NCBI GenBank assembly: GCA_050745265.1
Contig: JBOGKE010000034.1
Span: 39,804-103,803 of the forward strand
DNA: 64,000 nt
Origin: RH2-MAG17b sp050745265
Lineage (GTDB): Bacteria; Acidobacteriota; Terriglobia; UBA7540
Direction of reading: 5' to 3'
This document shows positions 1 to 8,335 of this stretch, in pieces. A model generated the notes under the pieces. It saw nothing but the letters and a program-made list of their open reading frames with translations. It was not told the origin of the DNA and ran no database searches. Every line of letters starts with the position of its first letter. Positions within the stretch are counted from its first letter, which is position 1. A program made the translations under genes and the position numbers.

Positions 1-1026
1 ACGGTCGTCCGCGTGGAGCACGGTCAAAGCGGCGATGTGCCGACCGTGACGAAGCACCTCACCGGGCGCGTGGATAACTCGCTCGACCCGGCGATTACGG
101 TCGACATCCCGCTTACGCTCACGCTTCCCGCGGACGCCAGCGGACCGGTGCCGGTCCTGATTCATTTTGGTTTCGATTTCAGTCCCGCCATGATGAAAGC
201 CTTTCAGGCGGCGCTGAAGGCTCGCGGCGTCAAGCTTCCGCCGGCACCCAAAGGACCGAGCTGGCAGCAGCAGTTGCTGGATGCCGATTGGGGCTATGCG
301 GTCCTGACTCCGACGAGCGTCCAGGCCGATAACGGCGCCGGATTGCGCAGCGGCATTATCGGCCTCGTGAATCGCGGCCAGCCGCGGCGTCCGGAAGAAT
401 GGGGATCATTGCGCGCGTGGGCCTGGGGCGCGAGCCGCGCGCTCGACTATCTCGAAACCGATCCCACGGTCAATGCGAAAGAGGTCGCTATCGAAGGCCT
501 CTCGCGCTACGGCAAAGCGGCGCTCGTGACCATGGCGTACGACCAGCGCTTCGCGATCGGGCTCATCGGATCGTCGGGCAAGGGCGGCGCTGCGTTGTAT
601 CGCCGCCATTTTGGCGAGGAGATGGGAAATCTCGCGGGCTCGGGCGAATACCATTGGTTCGCCGGCAGCTTCCTCAAATACGACGCGAAGCTGAATGCGA
701 GCGACCTGCCGGTGGACTCGCATGAACTGATCGCGATGTGCGCGCCCCGCCCCGTGTTCATCAGTTATGGCTCTCCCGCTGTTGAAGGCAACTGGGTGGA
801 TTCGCGCGGCTCGTATATGGCCGCGGTCGCCGCGGGATCTGTGTACCAACTCCTCGGCAAACGCGGCCTGCCCAGCGCCGCCATGCCGCCGCTCGGAACC
901 ACGTTGCTGGCGGGCGACATCGGCTGGCGGCAGCACCATGGCGGCCACACGGATATCCCCAACTGGCCGGCCTTTATGAAATTTGCGAGTAGGTACATCA
1001 AGGCGCCGCCGCGCGTGAAACACTAA
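1..1026 (+). CDS. Glucuronoyl esterase-like (CE15) alpha/beta hydrolase, 5' end cut by window edge
   Basis: The frame is open back to base 1, so the gene starts outside the window; a GTG at 13 is only an internal codon candidate. The protein is an alpha/beta hydrolase. The nucleophile elbow reads GLSRYGKAA (family pattern G-C/x-S-R-x-G-K of carbohydrate esterase family 15), and the catalytic-His region reads QHHGGHTD near the C-terminus. CE15 enzymes cleave the ester between 4-O-methyl-glucuronic acid of xylan and lignin, so a role in plant biomass use is likely. An ECAPRP-like stretch (CAPRPVFISYG) precedes the His and is also typical. The Cys usually found before the nucleophile Ser is Leu here. 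The substrate is inferred from the family only. It converges on secA with about 100 bases between stops. Confidence 0.75.
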   Translation, partial: TVVRVEHGQSGDVPTVTKHLTGRVDNSLDPAITVDIPLTLTLPADASGPVPVLIHFGFDFSPAMMKAFQAALKARGVKLPPAPKGPSWQQQLLDADWGYAVLTPTSVQADNGAGLRSGIIGLVNRGQPRRPEEWGSLRAWAWGASRALDYLETDPTVNAKEVAIEGLSRYGKAALVTMAYDQRFAIGLIGSSGKGGAALYRRHFGEEMGNLAGSGEYHWFAGSFLKYDAKLNASDLPVDSHELIAMCAPRPVFISYGSPAVEGNWVDSRGSYMAAVAAGSVYQLLGKRGLPSAAMPPLGTTLLAGDIGWRQHHGGHTDIPNWPAFMKFASRYIKAPPRVKH

Positions 1027-1129
1027 GCGAGGCGGGCGTCGAACTGCGCGGATGAGACGGGCGCCCAGGCCGGCGAAGCCAGCTCGCGCTGATCTCGTCG
1101 ATTCGGTGCATCTCACTTGTAATCTTTTC

Positions 1130-4100
1130 TTATGCCGCGGGGGATGTTTGGTCGTCGCCGGGAGGCGTGCTCGCGGGCGGAGGCGATTGCGTGGCCGCGC
1201 CGTGGCATTTCTTGTACTTTTTTCCACTGCCGCAGGGGCAGGGATCATTGCGGCCGATCTTCTCGCGCCGGATGACCTGCTGCGGCTTTTCCAACGCGCC
1301 CGCGCCAACCATTCGCATCTCGGCCTGCTCACGCCGCTTGCGGCGCTGATACTCGCGAATCATCGCTTCTTCCTCTTCGGGCGTTCGCAGCAGGAACAGG
1401 TAGCGCAGCGACTCATCTTCGATGCGATCCATCAGCGCCTCGAACATGTCGTACGACTCGCGCTTGTATTCGACGAGCGGATCGCGCTGGCCGTACCCGC
1501 GAAGGCCAATGCCTTCCTTCAGGTGGTCCATCGCCAGCAAATGATCTTTCCATTGCGAGTCCACCACCTGCAGCATGATCATGCGCTCGTGGACGCGCAT
1601 TCGTTCCGAGCCCCACACCGTCTCGCGCTCGTCGTAGCGCTCGCGAACCACGTTCCGCAGCTCCTCGGTGAGCCCCTCGGGATTCTTCGGATCAAACACC
1701 AATTCGCGCTTGCGCAGGTCCACGCCAAAGCGGTTCCAGAATTCGCTCTTTAAGCCTTCCTGATTCCATTCGGCCGCTTTGTCTTTGGGGCAGAAAGTTT
1801 CCACCAGCCATGCAACGACGCGGTCGGCCGCCTCGAGCGAATATTCCTGCTGGTCCTGGCCTTCCAGCAGCTCCTTGCGCCGGCCGTAGATGGTCTCGCG
1901 CTGCTTGTTCATCACATCGTCATACTCGAGCAAGTGCTTGCGCGATTCGAAGTTCTGCGCTTCAACCGATTTCTGGGCCGCTTTGATGCGCTTGGTAATA
2001 AGGCCGCTCTCGATGGGAACGCCCTCTTCCATTCCCAGGCGGTGCATGATCTTCGAGATGCGCTCGCCGGCGAAAATGCGCAGCAGATCGTCTTCGAGCG
2101 AAAGGTAGAAGCGCGAGGAGCCGGGATCGCCCTGCCGGCCGGCGCGTCCGCGCAACTGATTATCGATGCGGCGCGCCTCGTGGCGCTCGGTGCCGAGAAT
2201 GTGGAGACCGCCGAGCTCGACGACGCGGTCGTGTTCGGCATCCGTGATCGTTTTGAAACGCTTCTGGAATTCGGACCAGCTTGCGCGCCAGCGCTCGTAG
2301 TCCTTGGTGTAGGCCTCAAAAATTTCCTCGCCCGACCCGGACGCCGGCAGCTCGGGCGGCTCGGGATCGATCCCCTGCTCGCGATACTTCTCCGGCGACT
2401 TGCGAAACTCCTCGCGCGCCATGAACTCCGGGTTGCCGCCGAGCAGGATGTCGGTGCCGCGTCCGGCCATGTTGGTCGAAACCGTCACTGCGCCAATCCG
2501 GCCCGCCTGCGCCACGATCAGCGCTTCTTTCTCGTGCTGTTTGGCGTTGAGGATGAAGTGCTTCATCTCCTTCTCCTCGAGCACCTCCACGAAGCGCCGC
2601 GGCGCGCAGGCGACTTCGACAAGGTAGTCCAGGACGGGAAGCACTTTGTCCGCCGCGCCATTTTTCTTGCCGTCGCTCGCGCCCGCCCACTTCACCAGAT
2701 CCAGAATGCCAGACGCGACCGCTTCGTCAGGATCGCCCGCGACGGCCTTCTTGCTGTTCTTCAGCAGCGCATCGAGGAAGGCGCCCCTCGCTCCGTTGGG
2801 CGCCGCCGATGCCAGCGACTGGAATGCGCGCTGGCCCATCGTTTTCCGCGCCGCGCTGGGCGTCACGCCCGCCCGGATCAGCCACTCCATCGCCGAACTA
2901 TGGCGCTCCGCCAGCTCACTGGCCCATTTGAATAGCTTGGCGCCGTCCAGCCCGGCGGTCTTCAGGAACTCCTGCAGACGCGCAGGAAACAGGCCGGTCT
3001 TCCGCAATTGCGCGCTGAGCCGCTCGGATTTTTCAATAGCGATCGTGCCCACCAGCACCGGCTGACCGCGCAGAAAACATTCTTTGATCTCCTCGATCGC
3101 CGCGCTGAACTTTTCACGCTCCGTCCGGTAGACGACGTCGGGGTTCTCGATGCGGATGAGGGTGCGGTTGGTGGGAACCACAACGACTTCGAGCTCGTAG
3201 ATCTTCTCGAATTCTGCCGCCTCTGTTTCCGCCGTCCCGGTCATGCCGGCGAGCTTGTCGTACATGCGAAAATAATTCTGAAACGTGATGGTGGCGAGGG
3301 TCTGGTTCTCTTTCTCGATTTTCACGCCCTCTTTGGCTTCGATCGCCTGGTGCAGACCATCGCTCCAGCGGCGGCCCGGCATCAGCCGTCCCGTGAACTC
3401 ATCCACGATGATGACTTCGCCGTCTTTCACCACGTAGTCGCGGTCGCGCTTGAAGAGCGCGTGGGCGCGAATCGCCTGATAAACGTGGTGGATGTAATCG
3501 GCGTTGGTGGGGTCGTAAAGGTTCTCGATGTTGAGCGCCTTTTCCGCTTTCTCGACGCCGGGCTCGGTGATGCTCGCGGTGCGCAACTTTTCGTCGACGT
3601 CATAATCGGCGCCCTCGGTCAGTAGCGGAATGATCTTGTCGATCTTGTAGTACTTGTCAATCGATTCTTCGGACGAGCCGGAAATGATCAGAGGCGTGCG
3701 GGCCTCATCGATCAGGATCGAATCCACTTCATCAACGATGGCAAAATTGTGCCCGCGTTGCACGCAATCTGACAACTCGAATTTCATATTGTCGCGCAGG
3801 TAATCGAAGCCGAATTCGTTGTTCGTGCCGTAGGTGACGTCGGCGCCGTAGGCCGCGCGGCGCTCCGCGTCGTCAAGATCGTGCGTGATCACGCCCACGC
3901 TGAGCCCGAGCATCCGGTAGATGGGCCCCATCCACGCCGCATCGCGCCGGGCGAGGTAATCGTTAACGGTCACGACGTGCGCGCCCTTGCCTTCGAGCGA
4001 GTTCAGGTAGACGGGCAGCGTCGCCACCAGCGTCTTGCCCTCGCCGGTTTTCATCTCGGCGATGGTGCCTTCGTGAAGCACCATGCCGCCGATCAACTGC

Positions 4101-4366
4101 ACGTCGAAGTGGCGCATACTTAAGGCGCGGCGGCCTACCTCGCGGCACACCGCGAACGCTTCGGGCAGCAGATCCTCGGTGGTCTCCCCGGCCGCGATCC
4201 GCTGCCTGAATTCGGCCGTCTTCACGGCAAATTCCGCGTCGGCGAGCTTCATCATTTCGGGCTCAAGAACGTTGATATCCCCGACGCCCGCCTCGAGACG
4301 CTTCAGCTCGCGGTCGTTCTTGGTGCCGATGACCTTGCCTAGCGCAATCTGGAAAAAATCACCCAT
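1130..4366 (-). CDS. secA: Preprotein translocase ATPase SecA with a large insertion in the second nucleotide-binding domain
   Basis: SecA is the motor ATPase that pushes unfolded preproteins through SecYEG. Visible landmarks are the N-terminal helix, Walker A GEGKT at about 108-112, the DEVDSILIDEAR helicase box at about 212, the preprotein cross-linking region, TNMAGRGTDI in NBD2, QLRGRAGRQGDPG, and a C-terminal zinc tail GRNDPCPCGSGKKYKKCHG that binds SecB/phospholipid. The protein has 1078 residues, against about 900 for E. coli SecA. Most of the excess is one block, residues about 458-600, between SERLSAQLRKTG and KHFILNAKQHEKEA, which are adjacent in ordinary SecA. The block is mostly helical and rich in Ala and Lys. 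ATG start at 4366; no strong ribosome site is seen. Single gene; no other sec gene nearby. Confidence 0.97.
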   Translation of the reverse strand: MGDFFQIALGKVIGTKNDRELKRLEAGVGDINVLEPEMMKLADAEFAVKTAEFRQRIAAGETTEDLLPEAFAVCREVGRRALSMRHFDVQLIGGMVLHEGTIAEMKTGEGKTLVATLPVYLNSLEGKGAHVVTVNDYLARRDAAWMGPIYRMLGLSVGVITHDLDDAERRAAYGADVTYGTNNEFGFDYLRDNMKFELSDCVQRGHNFAIVDEVDSILIDEARTPLIISGSSEESIDKYYKIDKIIPLLTEGADYDVDEKLRTASITEPGVEKAEKALNIENLYDPTNADYIHHVYQAIRAHALFKRDRDYVVKDGEVIIVDEFTGRLMPGRRWSDGLHQAIEAKEGVKIEKENQTLATITFQNYFRMYDKLAGMTGTAETEAAEFEKIYELEVVVVPTNRTLIRIENPDVVYRTEREKFSAAIEEIKECFLRGQPVLVGTIAIEKSERLSAQLRKTGLFPARLQEFLKTAGLDGAKLFKWASELAERHSSAMEWLIRAGVTPSAARKTMGQRAFQSLASAAPNGARGAFLDALLKNSKKAVAGDPDEAVASGILDLVKWAGASDGKKNGAADKVLPVLDYLVEVACAPRRFVEVLEEKEMKHFILNAKQHEKEALIVAQAGRIGAVTVSTNMAGRGTDILLGGNPEFMAREEFRKSPEKYREQGIDPEPPELPASGSGEEIFEAYTKDYERWRASWSEFQKRFKTITDAEHDRVVELGGLHILGTERHEARRIDNQLRGRAGRQGDPGSSRFYLSLEDDLLRIFAGERISKIMHRLGMEEGVPIESGLITKRIKAAQKSVEAQNFESRKHLLEYDDVMNKQRETIYGRRKELLEGQDQQEYSLEAADRVVAWLVETFCPKDKAAEWNQEGLKSEFWNRFGVDLRKRELVFDPKNPEGLTEELRNVVRERYDERETVWGSERMRVHERMIMLQVVDSQWKDHLLAMDHLKEGIGLRGYGQRDPLVEYKRESYDMFEALMDRIEDESLRYLFLLRTPEEEEAMIREYQRRKRREQAEMRMVGAGALEKPQQVIRREKIGRNDPCPCGSGKKYKKCHGAATQSPPPASTPPGDDQTSPAA

Positions 4367-4566
4367 AAATAGTCACATGGACTGGAAAACTCGCAAGCCG
4401 CTCCGGCCCGGCGGCTAGAGGGCCGCCGTCGACAGCATGGAGAGACAGGACGCGCAACTCCTCTTCAGCCCCGGGTGGCAAAAGAACCTCATTTTTATTC
4501 TAGGTGGCCCGCTCCTGATTAGCAAGGGAATGTGCGCTCAACCGGTAATACCTCAGTTTCGGGCGC

Positions 4567-4618
4567 GTAGAGGCGGCTTTCTGCCGCCATTTTTCGTTGC
4601 GGGGCAATCCGCCGCTAC
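4567..4618 (-). terminator. GC-rich inverted repeat at the 3' end of the NUDIX gene
   Basis: The stretch begins GTAG and ends CTAC, with GGCGG/CCGCC next to these ends, and encloses a perfect 6-bp hairpin GGCGGC/GCCGCC (4572-4577 with 4583-4588, loop TTTCT). It overlaps the NUDIX stop codon and could stop transcription from that gene, but there is no U-run after the stem. Its GTAG...CTAC ends resemble other intergenic repeats in this window. Confidence 0.35.
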
Positions 4619-5196
4619 AATCGTCGAAACTGAGCGGGTTTTGCGGATCGCAATTTCAACTTTCGCCGCCGCCCGTCGACTAGCCAGAGGATTCCGGCGA
4701 GCGTCTTGCCATCTTTGATCCGGCTGCTATAGGTCATCTTGCGGAGCTCGGGCACGCTGAAGGCCTTCACCTGGATGCGTTCGTCGGCTTCGGGCCGCGC
4801 GTCGCCCCGCGTGAGGTCTCGCGCTTCGATCAGGTGCATGACCTCGTCGAGAATTCCAGGGCTAGGATAGAACTTGAACGCGGGTCTGAATATCCGCGCA
4901 GTGTAACCGGTCTCTTCGGCGAGCTCGCGAGCTGCGGACGCGCGCGGCGTCTCCCCAGGATCGATCCCGCCCGCCACCAGCTCCCATAAAGACTGCTGAG
5001 CTGCGTAGCGGAATTGCCGCACCAGAAGCACCCGTCCGCTGGGCAGGACCGGCAGCACCACAACCGAGCCTGGGTGAGAGACGATTTCACGGTCCGCCTC
5101 GACGCCGCCCGGCTCGCGCACGCGGTCGACCCTCACGCGAATGATCCGGCCCGCAAACACCGTCTCGCTGCTAAGCACTTCAAATTTCGATGGCAT
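4615..5196 (-). CDS. nudF: ADP-ribose pyrophosphatase-type NUDIX hydrolase
   Basis: The 193-residue protein carries a complete NUDIX box, GGIDPGETPRASAARELAEE followed by TG, at about residues 79-101, which matches G-x5-E-x7-RE-U-x-EE-x-G and supplies the metal-binding glutamates. The surrounding sequence (VVVLPVLPSGRVLLVRQFRYA before the box, FYPSPGILDEVMHLIEA after it) is the pattern of ADP-ribose pyrophosphatases, which hydrolyse ADP-ribose to AMP and ribose 5-phosphate. The exact nucleotide substrate cannot be fixed by eye. The ATG at 5196 has no ribosome site, and a -10-like TACAAT (5203-5208) sits only 6 bases upstream, so a leaderless mRNA is possible. Divergent from ppa. Confidence 0.88.
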   Translation of the reverse strand: MPSKFEVLSSETVFAGRIIRVRVDRVREPGGVEADREIVSHPGSVVVLPVLPSGRVLLVRQFRYAAQQSLWELVAGGIDPGETPRASAARELAEETGYTARIFRPAFKFYPSPGILDEVMHLIEARDLTRGDARPEADERIQVKAFSVPELRKMTYSSRIKDGKTLAGILWLVDGRRRKLKLRSAKPAQFRRL

Positions 5197-5380
5197 GGCG
5201 GGATTGTACTACGAAAGGCCGGCGCGTTTTCGAGCCCGCATTCTTACCTGTTGGGGGCACTTCGTCATACGGCCATGATCGTCGTTACAGGGCGCCGCGA
5301 CGGCGATGATGGCAGAACGCGCAAAGGCTCGCGTCTTCGTGTATCGTAGGAGCACATCGCGATATAAGGAGGCACACGTG

Positions 5381-5920
5381 ATGCTGCACCAGCTCGATCC
5401 CGGGCCGCAGTGCCCGGCGATCGTGCAGATGATCGTTGAGATTCCCAAGAACTCGAACAACAAGTACGAATACGACACGAAAATCGGCGTCTTCCGTCTC
5501 GATCGGACGCTCTACTCGCCGATGCACTACCCGGGCGACTACGGCTTCATTCCCGGCACGCTCGCGCAGGACGGCGACCCGCTCGACGTCATCGTCCTTA
5601 CCGACGAGCCGACGTTTACCGGCTGTATGCTCGAGGCGCGCCCCGTCGGGCTGTTGCGAATGGCGGACGAAAAGGGCCCCGATGATAAAGTCCTGGCCGT
5701 GCCCGAGCGCAACCCGCGCTATACGGAAATCGAGACCGTCGACGAAGTTTTCCCGCACGTGCGGCTCGAGCTCGAGCACTTCTTCGACATCTATAAGGAG
5801 CTCGAAGGAAAGAAGACAGAAATTAAAGGCTGGCTCGGGCTGAAAGAAACGCACGAGTTTATCCTGCAAGCGCGCAAGCGGTATGCGGATAAACATCGCG
5901 CTCCGCTGAAGCATAAGTGA
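5381..5920 (+). CDS. ppa: Inorganic pyrophosphatase (family I)
   Basis: Hydrolyses PPi to two phosphates, pulling biosynthetic reactions forward in the cytoplasm. The family I signature is clear: EIPKNSNNKYEYD near the N-terminus, PGDYGFIPGTL, and the metal-binding DGDPLDVIVL motif. At 179 residues from the ATG at 5381 it has the normal length. The open frame reaches back to 5306, but AAGGAGG at 5366-5372 sits 8 bases before the 5381 ATG (5 before a GTG at 5378), which decides the start. Divergent from the NUDIX gene and convergent with the prenol kinase gene, with an inverted repeat just after the stop. Confidence 0.96.
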   Translation: MLHQLDPGPQCPAIVQMIVEIPKNSNNKYEYDTKIGVFRLDRTLYSPMHYPGDYGFIPGTLAQDGDPLDVIVLTDEPTFTGCMLEARPVGLLRMADEKGPDDKVLAVPERNPRYTEIETVDEVFPHVRLELEHFFDIYKELEGKKTEIKGWLGLKETHEFILQARKRYADKHRAPLKHK

Positions 5921-6019
5921 CGAGTGACCATCAAGCGATCAGCAATCAGCCTGCAGCGAAACGGAAATGCTGGGAAATCCTGAAAGCTGATCGCTGATGG
6001 CTGATGGCTTGCTCGTCAC
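5917..6019. repeat. Imperfect 34-base inverted repeat between convergent genes
   Basis: The left arm (5917-5950, GTGACGAG...ATCAGC) and the right arm (5986-6019, GCTGATCG...CTCGTCAC) are imperfect reverse complements over about 34 bases and are made of short GATCAGC/ATCAGCC units. The element fills the space between ppa and the prenol kinase gene and begins at the ppa stop codon. A bidirectional transcript end or a dispersed repeat are both possible. Confidence 0.7.
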
Positions 6020-6024
6020 TGCCT

Positions 6025-7350
6025 CTACCAGTGCAGCGCAACCGCCAGGGCCAGAGCTCCGGCAAAACCTGTAGCAAGGAAATTGACGACGCTGTTGGTG
6101 AGGAGGCCGCGCCGCTCGAGCGTCGCTCCGAGCACGCTATCCGTCAAATTGCCGGCAAACGCCGCGCCCAGAACCACCGCGGCATGCCACCCCCAGCAGA
6201 GTCCGAGCGCCCACGCAAGCAGCACCACCGCGCCCGAGGCGCCCAGCCCGGCCGCGGTTCCGATCAGAGAAACTCCACCGTTCACTCCGGCCGCGACGGC
6301 TTTGAGGCTGGTGATCAGGTAAGCGCGCGGCGAACGCCATTTGCCGATTTCGCTTGCGACCGTATCTCCCGCCGCTTCCGCGAGCGCGGCGACCAGCGCC
6401 ATCAGGAACGCCGATTGATACGGCGTGGTGATGACCAGAACCGCGAAGAACGACGCCGCGAGAATATTCCCCAGCGCTTCGCGCCAGGTCCGCGCTCCCC
6501 GCCGCCGCTCCTCAATGCCGCGCTCCGCCTTGCGCGCGTACCCGAGCCTCGTCGCTGCGACGCCCATCGCAAAGAAAGCGACGAGCACGAGGAAGCTCTT
6601 GTAGCCGAAGCCCATGTAGACGGCCGCGCCCAGGAAGAATCCCGCCACGGCGCCGGAACGCGTGATCTGCCCCGCGCCAAGCGCCGCAAGCGCGAATATG
6701 GCGTTGACCACCACCGCGAGCACGATGCGAATTCCGAGATAGGGCAGGTTCCTATCGAGCGAGGCGCGCTCGACCAGCCCGGCGCAAAAAATGAAGCAGC
6801 CGCAGACCAGCGGCACGGTGACGTTGTCACTGAGGCGCACCGGAAGGCTCTCGACGAACGCCCCCGCAACCGCCGCCGCCAGGCTGATGCTCGCCGCCTT
6901 CAGGCCGGCGTTCGCGCCGCTTACCCACACCAGCAGCAGTAAAGCGCTGGGAAAACCGAAGGCGATAAACGCGGTGAATCCTTCCCACGTCTTTTCGCGA
7001 TTAAACGGCAGAGGATGAGTCCCCCAGGTCACTCCCACGGCGCCCGCCATGCCATCACCCATCGCAAGCAGCGCCCATGCTGCTGCGACGGCGGCAAGAT
7101 AATGGTGGAAGATCAGCGTCAGCGCGAGAATCGCGCTCGGGTATGCGAGCATCGCAGCGCGGGATGGCCCTGGAATCTGGCCGCCCGATGGCCCAATCCA
7201 TTCAGGCAGCAGCCACAGCTCGGCGGCGAGCATGATGAGCGCGAGACCGGCCGTCTGCTGCCAATTGAGCGTAAAGAGCAGGAAGGCGGGGAGCACCAGC
7301 GCGAGTTGGAGAATACGGCGCGGAGGCCAAGGATCGAAGTGCAGTTCCAT
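6025..7350 (-). CDS. Fused prenol kinase (VTE5-like) and prenyl-phosphate kinase (VTE6-like, DUF92) membrane protein
   Basis: An integral membrane protein of about 441 residues with many hydrophobic helices. The N-terminal half (to about 210) has the phytol kinase/CDP-diglyceride-synthase-like features GDGMAGAVG, WGTHPLPFNREKTWEG and ESLPVRLSDNVTVPL. The C-terminal half is DUF92: GGARTW-type linker, ALAEAAGDTVASEIG, GVNGGVSLIGTAAG and GNLTDSVLGATLERRG...NSVVNFLAT. In plants and cyanobacteria VTE5 phosphorylates phytol and the DUF92 protein VTE6 phosphorylates phytyl phosphate, so the fusion could convert a prenol to its diphosphate; this is inference. It lies downstream of ubiA (gap about 76 bases), whose product uses prenyl diphosphates. 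The longer open frame begins with TTG at 7383; the ATG at 7350 is preferred. It could also act on other polyprenols. Confidence 0.75.
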   Translation of the reverse strand: MELHFDPWPPRRILQLALVLPAFLLFTLNWQQTAGLALIMLAAELWLLPEWIGPSGGQIPGPSRAAMLAYPSAILALTLIFHHYLAAVAAAWALLAMGDGMAGAVGVTWGTHPLPFNREKTWEGFTAFIAFGFPSALLLLVWVSGANAGLKAASISLAAAVAGAFVESLPVRLSDNVTVPLVCGCFIFCAGLVERASLDRNLPYLGIRIVLAVVVNAIFALAALGAGQITRSGAVAGFFLGAAVYMGFGYKSFLVLVAFFAMGVAATRLGYARKAERGIEERRRGARTWREALGNILAASFFAVLVITTPYQSAFLMALVAALAEAAGDTVASEIGKWRSPRAYLITSLKAVAAGVNGGVSLIGTAAGLGASGAVVLLAWALGLCWGWHAAVVLGAAFAGNLTDSVLGATLERRGLLTNSVVNFLATGFAGALALAVALHW

Positions 7351-7426
7351 GACGGTGATTGCGCCAAATCGCCAGGCGCGCAAAGGCTTGTCCTGCCCCG
7401 CTCCTTGCAGCCGCGGAGCGGACGAA

Positions 7427-8335
7427 TCAGCGGACCAATCGCAGCAGATAAGCGCCGGCGAGCCCGAGATGGCCGGTCATCATCATCCAGTACATCTGCC
7501 GCCACGCGGGATGGTTCTCACCTTGCTGCGCCAGCGCGTTCGGATCGCGATAAATCATCCGAAGAACGCACGCGCCCCACACCAGCATGACGCCGCTGAG
7601 CGCGAAAACTGCAACGCGGCTGGCGTGCAGGACGTTCGCGCCTGCGCCGAGCGCCAGCACCAGCCACGGCGCGATGAAAGCCGGACTGATGAGGCGCACG
7701 CTTTTTTCAATGCCGTACTTCAGCGGCAGCGTGACGCATCCGGCGGCGCGGTCGCCTTCGAGGTCGGCGAAATCTTTGGTCGTGGTTGCTCCGGCCAGGA
7801 ACAGAAAATAGATGAACCCGATGTACCACGGTTCCCAGGATTCGAGCACGGTGGCCACCGCGGCCCATCCGGCCACTTTCAGCAGCTCGCCGCGCGTGAG
7901 CGCGATGATCAGGTTCGACGCCCAGGGGCGGCGCTTCAGCCGCAGCGGGGGCGCGGAATACGCTACCGTCGCGAGGGCGGCGGCAAGATAAATCAAAAAC
8001 GTCTGGGCGTTCACCGCGGCGGCCATCGCAAGCGCCACCGCGTACCCAACAGCCACCAGCGCGACCGCCTCGCGGACAGCGAGCCCGCCCGAAGGCAGCG
8101 GGCGCCGCGGCTTGTTCACCCGGTCGTTCGCGACGTCGCAGATTTGATTCAGGCCGTTCGAGCCTGCGTTGAGAACGCCGGCCGCCGCAACCGCGAGCGC
8201 CACCGGCAGCGCGTGCAGCACGCCCCGCGTCGCGGCGAAACCGATCAGGGCGCCCGAAAAGATCCCCACCATGGGCGGAATCAGCGTGAACGGGCGCGCG
8301 AAGCTCCAGTAAACCCGAAGGCGATCCCGAAGCAT
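7427..8335 (-). CDS. UbiA-family membrane prenyltransferase
   Basis: Transfers a prenyl chain from a prenyl diphosphate to an aromatic ring or glycerol-phosphate acceptor in the membrane. Both Asp-rich motifs are present: NQICDVANDRVNKPRRPLPSG near residue 60 (first Mg-diphosphate site) and TKDFADLEGDRAAGCVTLP near residue 200. Roughly eight to nine membrane helices are visible in 302 residues. The first motif resembles homogentisate prenyltransferases and chlorophyll/geranylgeranylglyceryl-phosphate synthases more than UbiA itself, but the acceptor cannot be named. The ATG at 8335 overlaps the stop of glpD (TGATG), indicating translational coupling; an in-frame TTG at 8359 is less likely. 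Downstream lies the fused prenol kinase. Confidence 0.85.
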   Translation of the reverse strand: MLRDRLRVYWSFARPFTLIPPMVGIFSGALIGFAATRGVLHALPVALAVAAAGVLNAGSNGLNQICDVANDRVNKPRRPLPSGGLAVREAVALVAVGYAVALAMAAAVNAQTFLIYLAAALATVAYSAPPLRLKRRPWASNLIIALTRGELLKVAGWAAVATVLESWEPWYIGFIYFLFLAGATTTKDFADLEGDRAAGCVTLPLKYGIEKSVRLISPAFIAPWLVLALGAGANVLHASRVAVFALSGVMLVWGACVLRMIYRDPNALAQQGENHPAWRQMYWMMMTGHLGLAGAYLLRLVR

